Below are positions 26,540-35,038 of a stretch of DNA of 64,000 nt, one piece after another. The stretch comes from Variovorax sp. J22G73. GTDB lineage: Bacteria > Pseudomonadota > Gammaproteobacteria > Burkholderiales > Burkholderiaceae_C. How positions within the stretch are numbered: the stretch's first letter is position 1; every line of letters begins with the position of its first letter. The stretch covers positions 310,001-374,000 of the forward strand of contig NZ_JASZYK010000003.1 in NCBI RefSeq assembly GCF_030317035.1, written 5' to 3'. A program made the translations under genes and the position numbers. The notes beneath the pieces are model-generated. The model had not been told where the DNA came from. It saw only the letters and a program-made list of their open reading frames with translations, and ran no database searches.

Positions 26540-27712
26540 ATGAACCTCCCCACCGCACCCACGGCACCCGCCGCTCATCTCGTCGGCGCCGGCAACACCG
26601 CCTTCGGCCGCCATGAAGGCCGCGGCGCGCTCGACCTGATGGCCGAGGCCGCGCAGCAGGCGCTCGGCTCGGCCGGCCTCGCCCGCGGCGACATCGACGG
26701 CCTGCTCTGCGGCTACGCGACCACGCTGCCGCACCTGATGCTGTCCACCCTGTTCTGCGAACGTTTCTCGCTGCGGCCCGCCTATGCGCACAGCCTGCAG
26801 CTGGGCGGTGCCACGGGCTCGGCCATGCTGATGCTGGCGCGCGACCTGGTGCGCGCCGGGCGCTGCCGCAACGTGCTGGTGGTGGCCGGCGAGAACCGGC
26901 TCAGCGGCCAGTCGCGCGACAGCGCCATCCAGACGCTGGCGCAGGTGGGCGACGCCGATTTCGAGGTGCCCAACGGCGCCTCGGTGCCGGCCTACTACGG
27001 CCTGCTGGCCTCGCGCTACCTGCACGAAACCGGCACGCGCGAAGCCGACCTGGCCGAGCTCGCGGTGCTGATGCGCGCGAACGCGGCAGGGCACCCCGAT
27101 GCGCACCTGAAGGCGCCCATCTCCGTCGACGACGTGCTGGCCTCCAAGCCCATCGCCGCGCCGCTGAAGCTGCTCGACTGCTGCCCCATCTCCGACGGCG
27201 CGATGGCGCTGGTGGTGTCGGCATCGCCGCGCGGCGAGGCGTGCGTGACGATGGCCGGCGCCGGCCAGGCGCACCGCCACCAGCACCTGAGCGCGATGGC
27301 CGACGTGATGCAGTGCGGCGCGGCCGAGGCGGCACAGCGCGCCCTCGGCGAGGCCGGCCTGCGCGTGGACGACATCGACTGCCTGGGCATCTACGACTCC
27401 TTCACCATCACGCTGGCCATGCTGCTCGAGGAAATCGGCTTCGCGCCCCGCGGCGGCGCCGCGCAGCGCGTGCGCAACGGCGACTTTCGCGCCGACGGCC
27501 CGCTGCCGCTGAACACCCACGGCGGCCTGCTGTCCTTCGGCCATTGCGGCGTGGCCGGCGGCATGGCGCACACGGTGGAGGTGTTCCGCCAGATGACGGG
27601 GCAGGCCGGCAGCCGGCAGCTGCGCCGCCCGCGCCACGCCTTCGTGCACGCGGACGGCGGCGTGATGTCTTCGCATGTCAGCCTGGTGCTGTCGCTCGGA
27701 GGCACGGCATGA
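26540..27712 (+). CDS. Thiolase-like protein lacking the nucleophilic Cys
   Basis: This 390-residue protein has the thiolase fold of the SCP-x group: LVGAGNTAFGRHEGR, DIDGLLCGYAT, IYDSFTITLAMLLEEIGF, NTHGGLLSFGHCGVAGG. Where a true thiolase has its N-terminal acyl-accepting Cys it reads HSLQLGGATGSAML, so that Cys is absent, while the C-terminal GH-x-G region remains. Such proteins pair with DUF35 proteins and, in steroid side-chain degradation (Ltp2), act as retro-aldolases rather than thiolases. The next gene, overlapping by ATGA, is exactly such a DUF35 protein. The substrate here is unknown. Confidence 0.88.
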   Translation: MNLPTAPTAPAAHLVGAGNTAFGRHEGRGALDLMAEAAQQALGSAGLARGDIDGLLCGYATTLPHLMLSTLFCERFSLRPAYAHSLQLGGATGSAMLMLARDLVRAGRCRNVLVVAGENRLSGQSRDSAIQTLAQVGDADFEVPNGASVPAYYGLLASRYLHETGTREADLAELAVLMRANAAGHPDAHLKAPISVDDVLASKPIAAPLKLLDCCPISDGAMALVVSASPRGEACVTMAGAGQAHRHQHLSAMADVMQCGAAEAAQRALGEAGLRVDDIDCLGIYDSFTITLAMLLEEIGFAPRGGAAQRVRNGDFRADGPLPLNTHGGLLSFGHCGVAGGMAHTVEVFRQMTGQAGSRQLRRPRHAFVHADGGVMSSHVSLVLSLGGTA

Positions 27713-28098
27713 ACGCGCTCGCGGCCCCCTTCGTCGAAGGCCTGGCGCGGCACGAGCTGCGCTACCAGTGTTGCGCGGCCTGCGGCCATGCGCAGACCCT
27801 GGCGCGCTACGCCTGCGCCGCTTGCGGCAGCACGCGGCTCGATTGGAAGACCGCCAGCGCCCGGGCGACGGTGCACGCGGTCACCGTCGTTTCGCGCGCG
27901 CCCTCCGACGAATTCCGCGCGCTGGCGCCGTACACGCTGGTGCTGGTCACGCTCGACGAAGGCCCGCGGCTGATGGCCCATGCCGCGCCCGGCGTGCGCA
28001 TCGGCGATCGCGTGGCCGCCGGCTTCTTCGCGCACGCGGGCCATGTGCTGGTGCGTTTCTCGCCAGCGCCCGCGCCCGCGCCACCGCCGCCCGATTGA
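27709..28098 (+). CDS. DUF35 zinc-ribbon/OB-fold acyl-CoA-associated protein
   Basis: This 129-residue protein has the DUF35 layout: a rubredoxin-like zinc ribbon with Cys22-x2-Cys25 and Cys36-x2-Cys39, followed by an OB fold (ATVHAVTVVSRAP, YTLVLVTLDEGPRLMAH, IGDRVAAGF). DUF35 proteins bind acyl-CoA thioesters and act as obligate partners of thiolase-like enzymes. The ATGA overlap with the thiolase-like gene supports a 1:1 complex. A Pro/Ala-rich tail ends the protein. Confidence 0.9.
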   Translation: MNALAAPFVEGLARHELRYQCCAACGHAQTLARYACAACGSTRLDWKTASARATVHAVTVVSRAPSDEFRALAPYTLVLVTLDEGPRLMAHAAPGVRIGDRVAAGFFAHAGHVLVRFSPAPAPAPPPPD

Positions 28099-28157
28099 GC
28101 AGCGCCGGTTCCCCACGACGCTCCCCGACCTCACAACCACAAGCAGGAGACAAGCGC

Positions 28158-29183
28158 ATGCATTCGTTCCGATCCTTCGTCCGGCGGCAGCTGCCCCGTG
28201 CCACCCGTACTCTGGCCGCGCTGGGCGCCTTCGGCGTCGCCCTGGGCCTCGCCGCCGCAGCCCCGGCGCACGCCGAGGCCTACCCGACCAAGCCCGTCAA
28301 GCTGGTGGTGCCCTATCCGCCGGGCGGGCCGACCGACATCGTGGCGCGCGTGGTGGCGCAGAAGCTGTCGGAGCAGACCGGGCAGCAGTTCATCGTCGAC
28401 AACCGCCCCGGGGCCGGCGGGAACACCGGCGCCGAGCTGGTGGCGCGCAGCGCGCCCGACGGCTACACGCTGCTGATCGCGACCACCGCGCACGCGATCA
28501 ACCCGTCGCTGTTCAAGAACCTGGGCTACCGGCTCACCAGGGACCTGGCGCCGGTGTCGCTGCTCACCAGCGGCCCGCTGGTGATCGTGGCCAACCCCGC
28601 GCTGCCCGCGAAGAACGTGGCCGAGCTGGTCGCGCTGGCCAGGACCAGGCCGGGGCAGCTGAATTTCGCGTCGTCGGGCAACGGGCAATCGACCCACCTG
28701 GCGGCCGAGCTGTTCGCCTCGATGGCCGGCGTGAAGATGACGCACATCCCCTACAAGGGCAGCGCGCCGGCGCTCACCGACGTCATGGGCGGGCAGGCGC
28801 AGCTGATGTTCGACACCATGCTCTCGGCCATGCCGCACGTGAAGGGCGGCAAGCTCAAGGCGCTGGCCGTCACCAGCGCGCAGCGCTCGCCCGCCGCGCC
28901 CGATGTGCCGACGGTGGCCGAGTCCGGCGTGCCGGGCCTGCAAGGCTACGAGGCCATCGCATGGAACGGCCTGCTTGCGCCGGCGGGCACGCCGCCCGAG
29001 GTGGTGGCGCGGCTCAACGCCGAGCTGAAGAAGGCGCTGACGCTGCCCGAGGTGAAGGACAAGTTCGCCGCGCAGGGCTTCGCCGCGACCTGGAACACGC
29101 CCGAGGCCTTCGGCGGCTTCATGAACACCGAGGTCGAGAAGTGGGCGCAGGTGGTGAAGGTGTCGGGCGCGACGGTGGACTGA
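28158..29183 (+). CDS. Bug/TctC-family tripartite tricarboxylate solute-binding protein
   Basis: This 341-residue periplasmic protein has an N-terminal signal peptide (about 1-40, ending AAPAHAEA) and the Bug hallmark YPTKPVKLVVPYPPGGPTD at the mature start. Further family blocks are GGNTGAELVARSAPDGYTLL, KMTHIPYKGSAPALTDVMGGQ and a C-terminal ELKKALTLPEVKDKF helix. Bug proteins bind carboxylic acids. No TctA/TctB membrane partners are adjacent, which is usual for the many orphan Bug proteins of Comamonadaceae. AGGAGA precedes the start. Its place suggests it captures the acid that the following synthetase activates. Confidence 0.93.
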   Translation: MHSFRSFVRRQLPRATRTLAALGAFGVALGLAAAAPAHAEAYPTKPVKLVVPYPPGGPTDIVARVVAQKLSEQTGQQFIVDNRPGAGGNTGAELVARSAPDGYTLLIATTAHAINPSLFKNLGYRLTRDLAPVSLLTSGPLVIVANPALPAKNVAELVALARTRPGQLNFASSGNGQSTHLAAELFASMAGVKMTHIPYKGSAPALTDVMGGQAQLMFDTMLSAMPHVKGGKLKALAVTSAQRSPAAPDVPTVAESGVPGLQGYEAIAWNGLLAPAGTPPEVVARLNAELKKALTLPEVKDKFAAQGFAATWNTPEAFGGFMNTEVEKWAQVVKVSGATVD

Positions 29184-29254
29184 GCCATCGCCCGGCCGCA
29201 GCCGATACCCGAAGACTCACGAACACCCAGGCCATCCAGAAACTGAAAGCGTCC

Positions 29255-31360
29255 ATGTCCGACCTGCTCGAATCCGCACTGAACCCGAAGTCCGTCGCCG
29301 TCATCGGCGCCTCCGAGAACATCCACAAGATCGGCGGGCGGCCGATCCACTACATGCAGAAGTTCGGCTTTGCCGGGCGCATCTACCCCATCAACCCGCA
29401 GCGCGAGGAGGTGCAGGGGCTCGAGAGCTACGCCTCGCTCGCCGCGCTGCCCGAGGCGCCCGACCTGGCGCTGGTGATCGTGGGCGGCGAGAAGGCGGTG
29501 GCCGCGGTGGACGAATGCGCGGCACGCGGGGTGAAGTCGGCGGTGGTCATCGCCTCGGGCTTCGGCGAGGCCGGCGAAGAAGGCCGCGAGGTGCAGCGGG
29601 CCATGGCCCGGCGCGCGCGCGCCGCCGGCATGCGCCTGTACGGCCCCAACACGCAGGGGCTGGCCAACTTCGGCAACGGCGCCATCGCGGGCTTCTCGAC
29701 CATGTTCGTGGAGGTACCGCCGGCCGACGGCCCCATCGGCGTGGTGAGCCAGAGCGGTGGCATGAGCGCCATGGCCTACGGCCTGCTGCGCGGGCGCGGC
29801 CTGGGCGTGCGCCACGTGCACGCCACCGGCAACGAGGCCGACGTGACGGTGTCCGACATGGCCTGGGCCGTGGCGCACGACCCCGACGTGAAGCTGCTGC
29901 TGCTGTACCTGGAAACCATCGCCGACCCCGAGCTGCTGGCACGCACCGCCGCCTATGCGCGCGAGCGCGGCCTGCCCATCGTCGCGGTGAAGGCCGGGCG
30001 CTCCGCCAGCGGGCAGAAGGCGGCGTCGTCGCACACCGGCTCGCTGGCCAACGAAGACCGGGCGGTCGATGCCTTCTTTCGCCACCACGGCATCTGGCGG
30101 GTGCGCGACCCGCACGCGCAGGCGCTCGCGGCGGAGGCCTATCTGAAGGGCTGGCGGCCCGAGGGGCGACGGCTGGTGATCATCAGCAACTCGGGCGCGA
30201 GCTGCGTGATGGGGGCGGACGCGTCCGAAGAATTCGGCCTGCCGCTGGCAGAGCTGTCGGCCTCCACGCGGGAGAACGTGGCCTCGCGACTGCCGGGCTT
30301 CGCGACGGCGACCAACCCGATCGACATCACCGCCGCGCTGCTGTCCAACAGCGGCCTGTTCGGCGACGTGCTGCCGGCGGTGGCCGCGGACCCGGCGGCC
30401 GACCTGTTCTTCATCAACATTCCGGTGGCGGGGGCGGGCTACGACGTGGAGGCGTTCGCGAACGACACCGCCAGGTTCGAGGCCGCGACCGGCAAGCCGG
30501 TGGTGGTGGCGGCCTGGCAGGCCTCGGTGGCGGCGCCCTTCAAGGCGCGCGGCATCCCGACCTTCGGCAACGAGACCGAGGCGCTGGGCGTGCTGGCGCA
30601 GCTGGCGTCGCACACGGCGCTGATGCGCGAGTCGCACGCACCCTGGCCGGAAGCGCTGGCGTCCGCGCCGGGGTCGGCGTTGGCGTTGCCCCAGGGCACG
30701 GGCCGTTTCCTGAACGAGGCCCAGAGCCTGGCGCTGCTGGCCGCGCACGGCGTGCCCGTGGTGGCGCACCAGTTGTGCCGCTCGGCGGCCGAGGCGCGCG
30801 ACGCCTGGGGCGCGGTGGGTGCGCCGGCCGTGGTGAAGGCCTGCTCGGCCGACGTGCCGCACAAGTCGGAACACGGCTTGGTGGCGCTGCGCGTCGGCAG
30901 CGCGGACGCCGCGGCGGCGTTGTTCGACGCCCAGTGGGCGAAGCTGGCCGCGCTGGGCGCCGCGCAAGAGGGCGTGCTGGTCGCGGCCATGCACAAGGGG
31001 CGGCATGAATTCATGGTCGGCGCCCGGCTGGACCCGGTGTTCGGCCCGGTGGTGGTGGTGGGCGACGGCGGCACCTATGTCGAGGCCCTGCCGGACGTGG
31101 CCGTGCTGCTGCCTCCCTTCGACACCGCCGAGGTGAAGAAGGCGCTGGACACCCTGCGCATCGCGCCGCTGCTGGGCGGCGTGCGCGGCGAGCCGCCGCT
31201 GGACGTGGAGGCGCTCGCGGCGGTGGTGGTGGCGGTGGGCCGGCTCATCGTGGCGGGGGGCGGAAGCATCGCGTCCATCGACGTGAACCCGGTCATGGTC
31301 GGGGCCGCAGGGGAGGGCGCGATGGTGGTCGATGCGCTGGTGGAGCGGGCCGGAACCTGA
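29255..31360 (+). CDS. ADP-forming acyl-CoA synthetase (acetate-CoA ligase family)
   Basis: This 701-residue protein joins the alpha and beta halves of the NDP-forming acyl-CoA synthetase superfamily. A CoA-binding Rossmann domain opens it (SVAVIGASEN, 14-22), then the succinyl-CoA-synthetase-like flavodoxin domain (VVSQSGGMSAMA, 164-172) with the phosphorylatable His260 in ASSHTGSLAN. The C-terminal ATP-grasp part shows VVKACSADVPHKSEHGLVALR and FMVGARLDPVFGPVVVVGDGG. It converts an acid, ATP and CoA to acyl-CoA, ADP and phosphate. Its substrate is probably what the upstream Bug protein binds. Confidence 0.92.
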   Translation: MSDLLESALNPKSVAVIGASENIHKIGGRPIHYMQKFGFAGRIYPINPQREEVQGLESYASLAALPEAPDLALVIVGGEKAVAAVDECAARGVKSAVVIASGFGEAGEEGREVQRAMARRARAAGMRLYGPNTQGLANFGNGAIAGFSTMFVEVPPADGPIGVVSQSGGMSAMAYGLLRGRGLGVRHVHATGNEADVTVSDMAWAVAHDPDVKLLLLYLETIADPELLARTAAYARERGLPIVAVKAGRSASGQKAASSHTGSLANEDRAVDAFFRHHGIWRVRDPHAQALAAEAYLKGWRPEGRRLVIISNSGASCVMGADASEEFGLPLAELSASTRENVASRLPGFATATNPIDITAALLSNSGLFGDVLPAVAADPAADLFFINIPVAGAGYDVEAFANDTARFEAATGKPVVVAAWQASVAAPFKARGIPTFGNETEALGVLAQLASHTALMRESHAPWPEALASAPGSALALPQGTGRFLNEAQSLALLAAHGVPVVAHQLCRSAAEARDAWGAVGAPAVVKACSADVPHKSEHGLVALRVGSADAAAALFDAQWAKLAALGAAQEGVLVAAMHKGRHEFMVGARLDPVFGPVVVVGDGGTYVEALPDVAVLLPPFDTAEVKKALDTLRIAPLLGGVRGEPPLDVEALAAVVVAVGRLIVAGGGSIASIDVNPVMVGAAGEGAMVVDALVERAGT

Positions 31361-31469
31361 GATTTCGTGAAGTAGTTGGCAGATCCGGCGTCGAAAGTGC
31401 GGCCCGGGCCCTCCCGGGTTGAATCTTCCGCGTTGAGTAGTTTCGTATTCATTTCCGAAAGGAAACTTC

Positions 31470-31535
31470 ATGCGCCACTCCTCCTCGCCCGTTTGCCAGC
31501 GTCTTGTTCCGTCATTTGCCGGGGTCTTCCCATGA
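31470..31535 (+). CDS. Possible 21-residue leader peptide coupled to enoyl-CoA hydratase
   Basis: An ATG at 31470 is preceded by AAAGGAA at an ideal five-base spacing and opens a 21-codon frame (MRHSSSPVCQ, then RLVPSFAGVFP). Its TGA overlaps the ATG of the enoyl-CoA hydratase gene as ATGA at 31532-31535. The hydratase start itself has no good ribosome-binding site, so translation of this leader could deliver ribosomes to it. A small TTTCC-gaa-AGGAAA dyad overlaps its ribosome-binding site. There is no direct evidence that the peptide is made. Confidence 0.4.
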   Translation: MRHSSSPVCQRLVPSFAGVFP

Positions 31536-32404
31536 AGGCCGACACCTTTCCCGCGCTCGACGGCTTCGGCTCCGGCCCCGGCACGATCGGTGAGCCCGGC
31601 GAGCCCGCCGGCGCGCGCATGCGCACGCACCGCGAGGGCGCCGTGCTGGTGCTCACGCTGAGCAACCCGCGCGCGCGCAACGCGCTCAACCCCGGCATCT
31701 ACCGCGCCGCCGCGCAGGCCGTGCGCGCGACCGCGGGCTTTCGCACCGTGCGCGCCATCGTGCTGACCGGCGAGGGCGCGCACTTTTCCGGCGGCGGCGA
31801 CCTGAAGCGGCTGGCGCGCCAGCGCAAGTTTCCCGAGGCCGAGCAGCGCGGCCACATCGACGCGCTGCACGAATGGATCATGGCGCTGCAGGAGGCGCCC
31901 CAGCCGGTGATCGCCGCCGTCGAGGGCGCGGCCATGGGCGGCGGCTTCTCGCTGTGCCTGGCCTGCGACCTGATCGTGGCCGCCGAGGACGCGCGCTTTG
32001 CCATGTCGTACGTCAACATGGGCCTGTCGCCCGATGCCGGCGGCACCGATTCGCTGGCGCGCGCGCTGCCGCCGCAGGCCGCGCTGGAGATGCTGCTCGA
32101 CGGCACGTCGGTGAGCGCCGAGCGCCTGCACGGCTGGGGCGTGGTCAACAAGGTGGTGCCCAGCGGCACCTCGTACGCGGCGGCGCTCGCCTGGGCGCAG
32201 CAGCTGGCGCGCGGGCCGTTCGAGGCGCAGGCGCACATCAAGGCGCTGGTGCACGGCGCGCGCGGACGCGCCCGGCGCGAGCAGCTGGACGCCGAACGTG
32301 AATCCTTCCTGACCAGCCTCTACGGCGACGAGGCCGGCGAGCGGATCAAGAAATTTCTCGCCCCGAGAAAGGCGGCGCAGGCCGGCGACGGCAGCGCCTC
32401 GTAA
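31532..32404 (+). CDS. Enoyl-CoA hydratase/isomerase family protein
   Basis: This 290-residue crotonase-fold protein has both oxyanion-hole segments: AHFSGGGDLKRL (the first, with the backbone Gly) and EGAAMGGGFSLCLACDLIVA (the second). MSYVNMGLSPDAGGTDSLARALP follows in the usual place of the catalytic acidic residues, although the second canonical Glu reads Asp here. About 30 N-terminal residues precede the crotonase core. It should hydrate or isomerise an enoyl-CoA and closes the operon of acyl-CoA genes, 171 bp after the synthetase, with a possible leader peptide in that gap. Confidence 0.9.
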   Translation: MKADTFPALDGFGSGPGTIGEPGEPAGARMRTHREGAVLVLTLSNPRARNALNPGIYRAAAQAVRATAGFRTVRAIVLTGEGAHFSGGGDLKRLARQRKFPEAEQRGHIDALHEWIMALQEAPQPVIAAVEGAAMGGGFSLCLACDLIVAAEDARFAMSYVNMGLSPDAGGTDSLARALPPQAALEMLLDGTSVSAERLHGWGVVNKVVPSGTSYAAALAWAQQLARGPFEAQAHIKALVHGARGRARREQLDAERESFLTSLYGDEAGERIKKFLAPRKAAQAGDGSAS

Positions 32405-32505
32405 TTCGCGGGGAGAAAGACCCTCGACCGTTCCTTGCGCCGCATATCAGGGCTTTCACTGGCCTTGAACTTGCTAAGCTATGGCTCAAGGAGATTGGTC
32501 GTTCC

Positions 32506-34002
32506 ATGCACAAATTCGACGAGATGTATGAGCAGTTGCCCTATTCGGGGGCTGCGATCCGACAGCACTACAAGCGCTACGACCAATGGCTTGCGAAGCA
32601 ACCCGCGGAGGTGATGCGTTCGCGGCGTGAAGAGGCGGAAATGATCTTCCGCCGGGTCGGTATCACCTTCGCCGTGTACGGCGCGAAGGACGAGGACGGC
32701 TCCGGCACCGAGCGGCTCATTCCGTTCGACCTGCTGCCCCGGATCATTCCCGCGCATGAGTGGGACAGCATGGAAAAGGGGCTGGTGCAGCGCGTGACCG
32801 CGCTCAACCGCTTCCTGCATGACGTGTACCACGACCAGGAGATCATCAAGGCCGGCATCATCCCGGCCGAGCAGATCCTCAACAACGCGCAGTTCCGCCC
32901 CGAGATGATGGGCGTCACCGTGCCGCACAACGTCTACTCGAACATCTCGGGCATCGACATCGTGCGGGCGCCCGACGCCGACGGCAACGGCGAGTACTAC
33001 GTGCTCGAAGACAACCTGCGCGTGCCCAGCGGCGTGAGCTACATGCTCGAGAACCGCAAGATGATGATGCGGCTGTTTCCCGAGCTGTTCAACCAGAACC
33101 GCATCGCGCCCGTCGCCCACTACCCCGACCTGCTGCTGGAAACCCTGCGCGCCAGCGCCCCGCCGGCCACGGCCGAGCCCACGGTGGTGGTGCTCACGCC
33201 CGGCATGTACAACAGCGCCTACTTCGAGCACGCCTTCCTGGCGCAGCAGATGGGCATCGAGCTGGTCGAGGGGCAGGACCTGTTCGTGAAGGACGACTTC
33301 GTCTACATGCGCACCACGCGCGGCCCGAAGCGGGTGGACGTCATCTACCGCCGCGTGGACGACGACTTCCTCGACCCCGACGTGTTCCGCCCCACCTCCA
33401 CGCTGGGCACGGCCGGCCTGATGCGCGCCTACCGCGCGGGCAACGTGGTGATCTGCAATGCCGTGGGCACCGGCGTGGCCGACGACAAGTCGATCTACCC
33501 GTACGTGCCCAAGATGATCGAGTTCTACCTCGGCGAGAAGCCGATCCTGAAGAACGTGCCCACCTACATGTGCCGCAACAAGGACGAGCTGCAGTACACG
33601 CTGGACAACATGAAGGACCTGGTCGTGAAGGAGGTGCACGGCGCCGGCGGCTACGGCATGCTCATCGGCCCGGCCGCCACGCAGGCCGAGATCGAGGACT
33701 TCAAGAAGGCCGTGATCGCCAAGCCCGACGGCTACATCGCCCAGCCCACGCTGAGCCTGTCGAGCTCACCGACCTTCGTGGACGCCGGCATCGCGCCGCG
33801 CCACATCGACCTGCGGCCCTTCGTGCTCTCGGGCAGCGAGGTGCAGATGGTGCCCGGCGGCCTCACGCGCGTGGCGCTGAAGGAGGGTTCGCTGGTGGTC
33901 AATTCGTCGCAGGGCGGCGGCACCAAGGACACCTGGATCCTCGAAGCCGACCGCGCGCCCAAGCCCAAGGCCGCGCCCGCGCAGTCGCAAAGCCAATCGT
34001 AG
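32506..34002 (+). CDS. Circularly permuted type 2 ATP-grasp protein
   Basis: This 498-residue protein is the stand-alone form of the COG2308 domain fused at 16495-19329. Shared blocks include FRRVGITFAVYG, VVLTPGMYNSAYFEHAFLAQ, LVEGQDLFVKDDFVYMRT, VKEVHGAGGYGMLIGP and the PHNVYSNISGIDIVRAPD segment. It is a predicted ATP-dependent amide-bond-forming enzyme. A Lys/Pro/Ala/Gln tail ends with QSQSQS, reminiscent of the Gln/Ser linker of the fused paralogue. AAGGAG lies 12 bases before the ATG, rather far. The alpha-E partner follows after 14 bp. Confidence 0.93.
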   Translation: MHKFDEMYEQLPYSGAAIRQHYKRYDQWLAKQPAEVMRSRREEAEMIFRRVGITFAVYGAKDEDGSGTERLIPFDLLPRIIPAHEWDSMEKGLVQRVTALNRFLHDVYHDQEIIKAGIIPAEQILNNAQFRPEMMGVTVPHNVYSNISGIDIVRAPDADGNGEYYVLEDNLRVPSGVSYMLENRKMMMRLFPELFNQNRIAPVAHYPDLLLETLRASAPPATAEPTVVVLTPGMYNSAYFEHAFLAQQMGIELVEGQDLFVKDDFVYMRTTRGPKRVDVIYRRVDDDFLDPDVFRPTSTLGTAGLMRAYRAGNVVICNAVGTGVADDKSIYPYVPKMIEFYLGEKPILKNVPTYMCRNKDELQYTLDNMKDLVVKEVHGAGGYGMLIGPAATQAEIEDFKKAVIAKPDGYIAQPTLSLSSSPTFVDAGIAPRHIDLRPFVLSGSEVQMVPGGLTRVALKEGSLVVNSSQGGGTKDTWILEADRAPKPKAAPAQSQSQS

Positions 34003-34016
34003 TAGGAGCACAACCG

Positions 34017-34973
34017 ATGCTGTCACGCACCGCCGACCATCTCTACTGGATGTCCCGCTACACCGAGCGCGCCGAGAACACGGCGCGCATGCTGGACGTC
34101 AACTACCAGACCTCGCTCCTGCCGCAGTCCGCCGAAGTCGCCAAGTACGGCTGGCAGGGCGTGCTGTCCATCAGCGAGCTGCTGCCCTGGTACAACAAGA
34201 AGTACGACCAGATCACGCCCAACGAGGTGATGGAGTTCATGGTGAAGGACGAGAGCAATGCCTCGTCCATCGTGTCGTGCCTGAAGGCCGCGCGCGAAAA
34301 CGCACGCGCCGTGCGCGGCGCGCTCACCACCGAGGCATGGGAAACGCAGAACACCACCTGGCTCGAAGTGAACCGCATGCTGCGCGCGGGCGACTTCGAG
34401 CGCGACCCGGGCCAGTTCTTCGAGTGGGTCAAGTTCCGTTCGCACCTGTCGCGCGGCGTCACGCTGGGCACCATGCTGCAGGATGAGGCCTTCTACTTCT
34501 CGCGCCTGGGCACCTTCCTTGAACGCGCCGACAACACGGCGCGCCTGGTCGACGTGAAGTTCCACGCGCTGAACAGCGAATTCTTCGGGGCCGCCACCGA
34601 GGAAGACCAGGAGTACGACTTCTATCACTGGAGCGCCATCCTGCGCAGCGTCTCGGCCTTCGAGGTCTACCGCAAGGTCTACCGCGACGTGATCAAGCCC
34701 GAGCGCGTGGCCGAGCTGCTGATTCTTCGCGCCGACATGCCCCGCTCGCTGCACGCCAGCCTGGTCGAAGTGGTCAACAACCTGGCCAAGGTGCAGAACG
34801 AGCAGAGCGCCGAAACGCAGCGCCGCGCCGGCAAGCTGCTGGCCGACCTGCAGTACGCGCGGGTCGACGAGATTTTGGCGACGGGGCTGCATGCGTACCT
34901 CACGCAGTTTCTCGATCGCGTGAACGAGCTGGGCGGGCGAATCAGCCAGGACTTCCTGGTTCCGGCGCATTGA
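34017..34973 (+). CDS. Alpha-E domain protein
   Basis: This 318-residue, wholly helical protein is the stand-alone form of the alpha-E (DUF403, COG2307) domain. It opens with MLSRTADHLYWMSRYTERAE, matching the WLGRYTERAEN block of the fused paralogue, and repeats a related FLERADNTARLVDVKFH motif mid-protein, suggesting an internal duplication. Alpha-E proteins accompany circularly permuted ATP-grasp enzymes almost everywhere and are thought to assist or complete the ligase reaction. TAGGAGC lies just before the start. No transglutaminase or proteasome-like peptidase gene is beside this copy. Confidence 0.93.
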   Translation: MLSRTADHLYWMSRYTERAENTARMLDVNYQTSLLPQSAEVAKYGWQGVLSISELLPWYNKKYDQITPNEVMEFMVKDESNASSIVSCLKAARENARAVRGALTTEAWETQNTTWLEVNRMLRAGDFERDPGQFFEWVKFRSHLSRGVTLGTMLQDEAFYFSRLGTFLERADNTARLVDVKFHALNSEFFGAATEEDQEYDFYHWSAILRSVSAFEVYRKVYRDVIKPERVAELLILRADMPRSLHASLVEVVNNLAKVQNEQSAETQRRAGKLLADLQYARVDEILATGLHAYLTQFLDRVNELGGRISQDFLVPAH

Positions 34974-34984
34974 GCTGAGCCGAA

Positions 34985-35022
34985 GCCGGCGAACGAGGGC
35001 AACCCTCAACCCTCGCGCCGGC
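34985..35022. terminator. Strong hairpin between convergent genes
   Basis: A two-part stem is nearly perfect: GCCGGCG (34985-34991) pairs with CGCCGGC (35016-35022) and, inside it, CGAGGG (34994-34999) pairs with CCCTCG (35010-35015). It lies between the ends of the alpha-E gene and the convergent SDR gene. It lacks a clear T run, so it may act as a bidirectional pause or 3-prime protection element. Confidence 0.55.
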
Positions 35023-35038
35023 CTGACCTGGCCTTGCC

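Noticed and set aside
28158..29183. Part of a complete tripartite tricarboxylate transporter
   Set aside because: No TctA or TctB membrane genes are nearby; orphan Bug proteins are common in this bacterial family.
28946..32254. An 1102-codon minus-strand open frame opposite the acyl-CoA synthetase and hydratase genes
   Set aside because: It crosses several real genes antisense, has low-complexity Arg/His/Gly composition and no family pattern.
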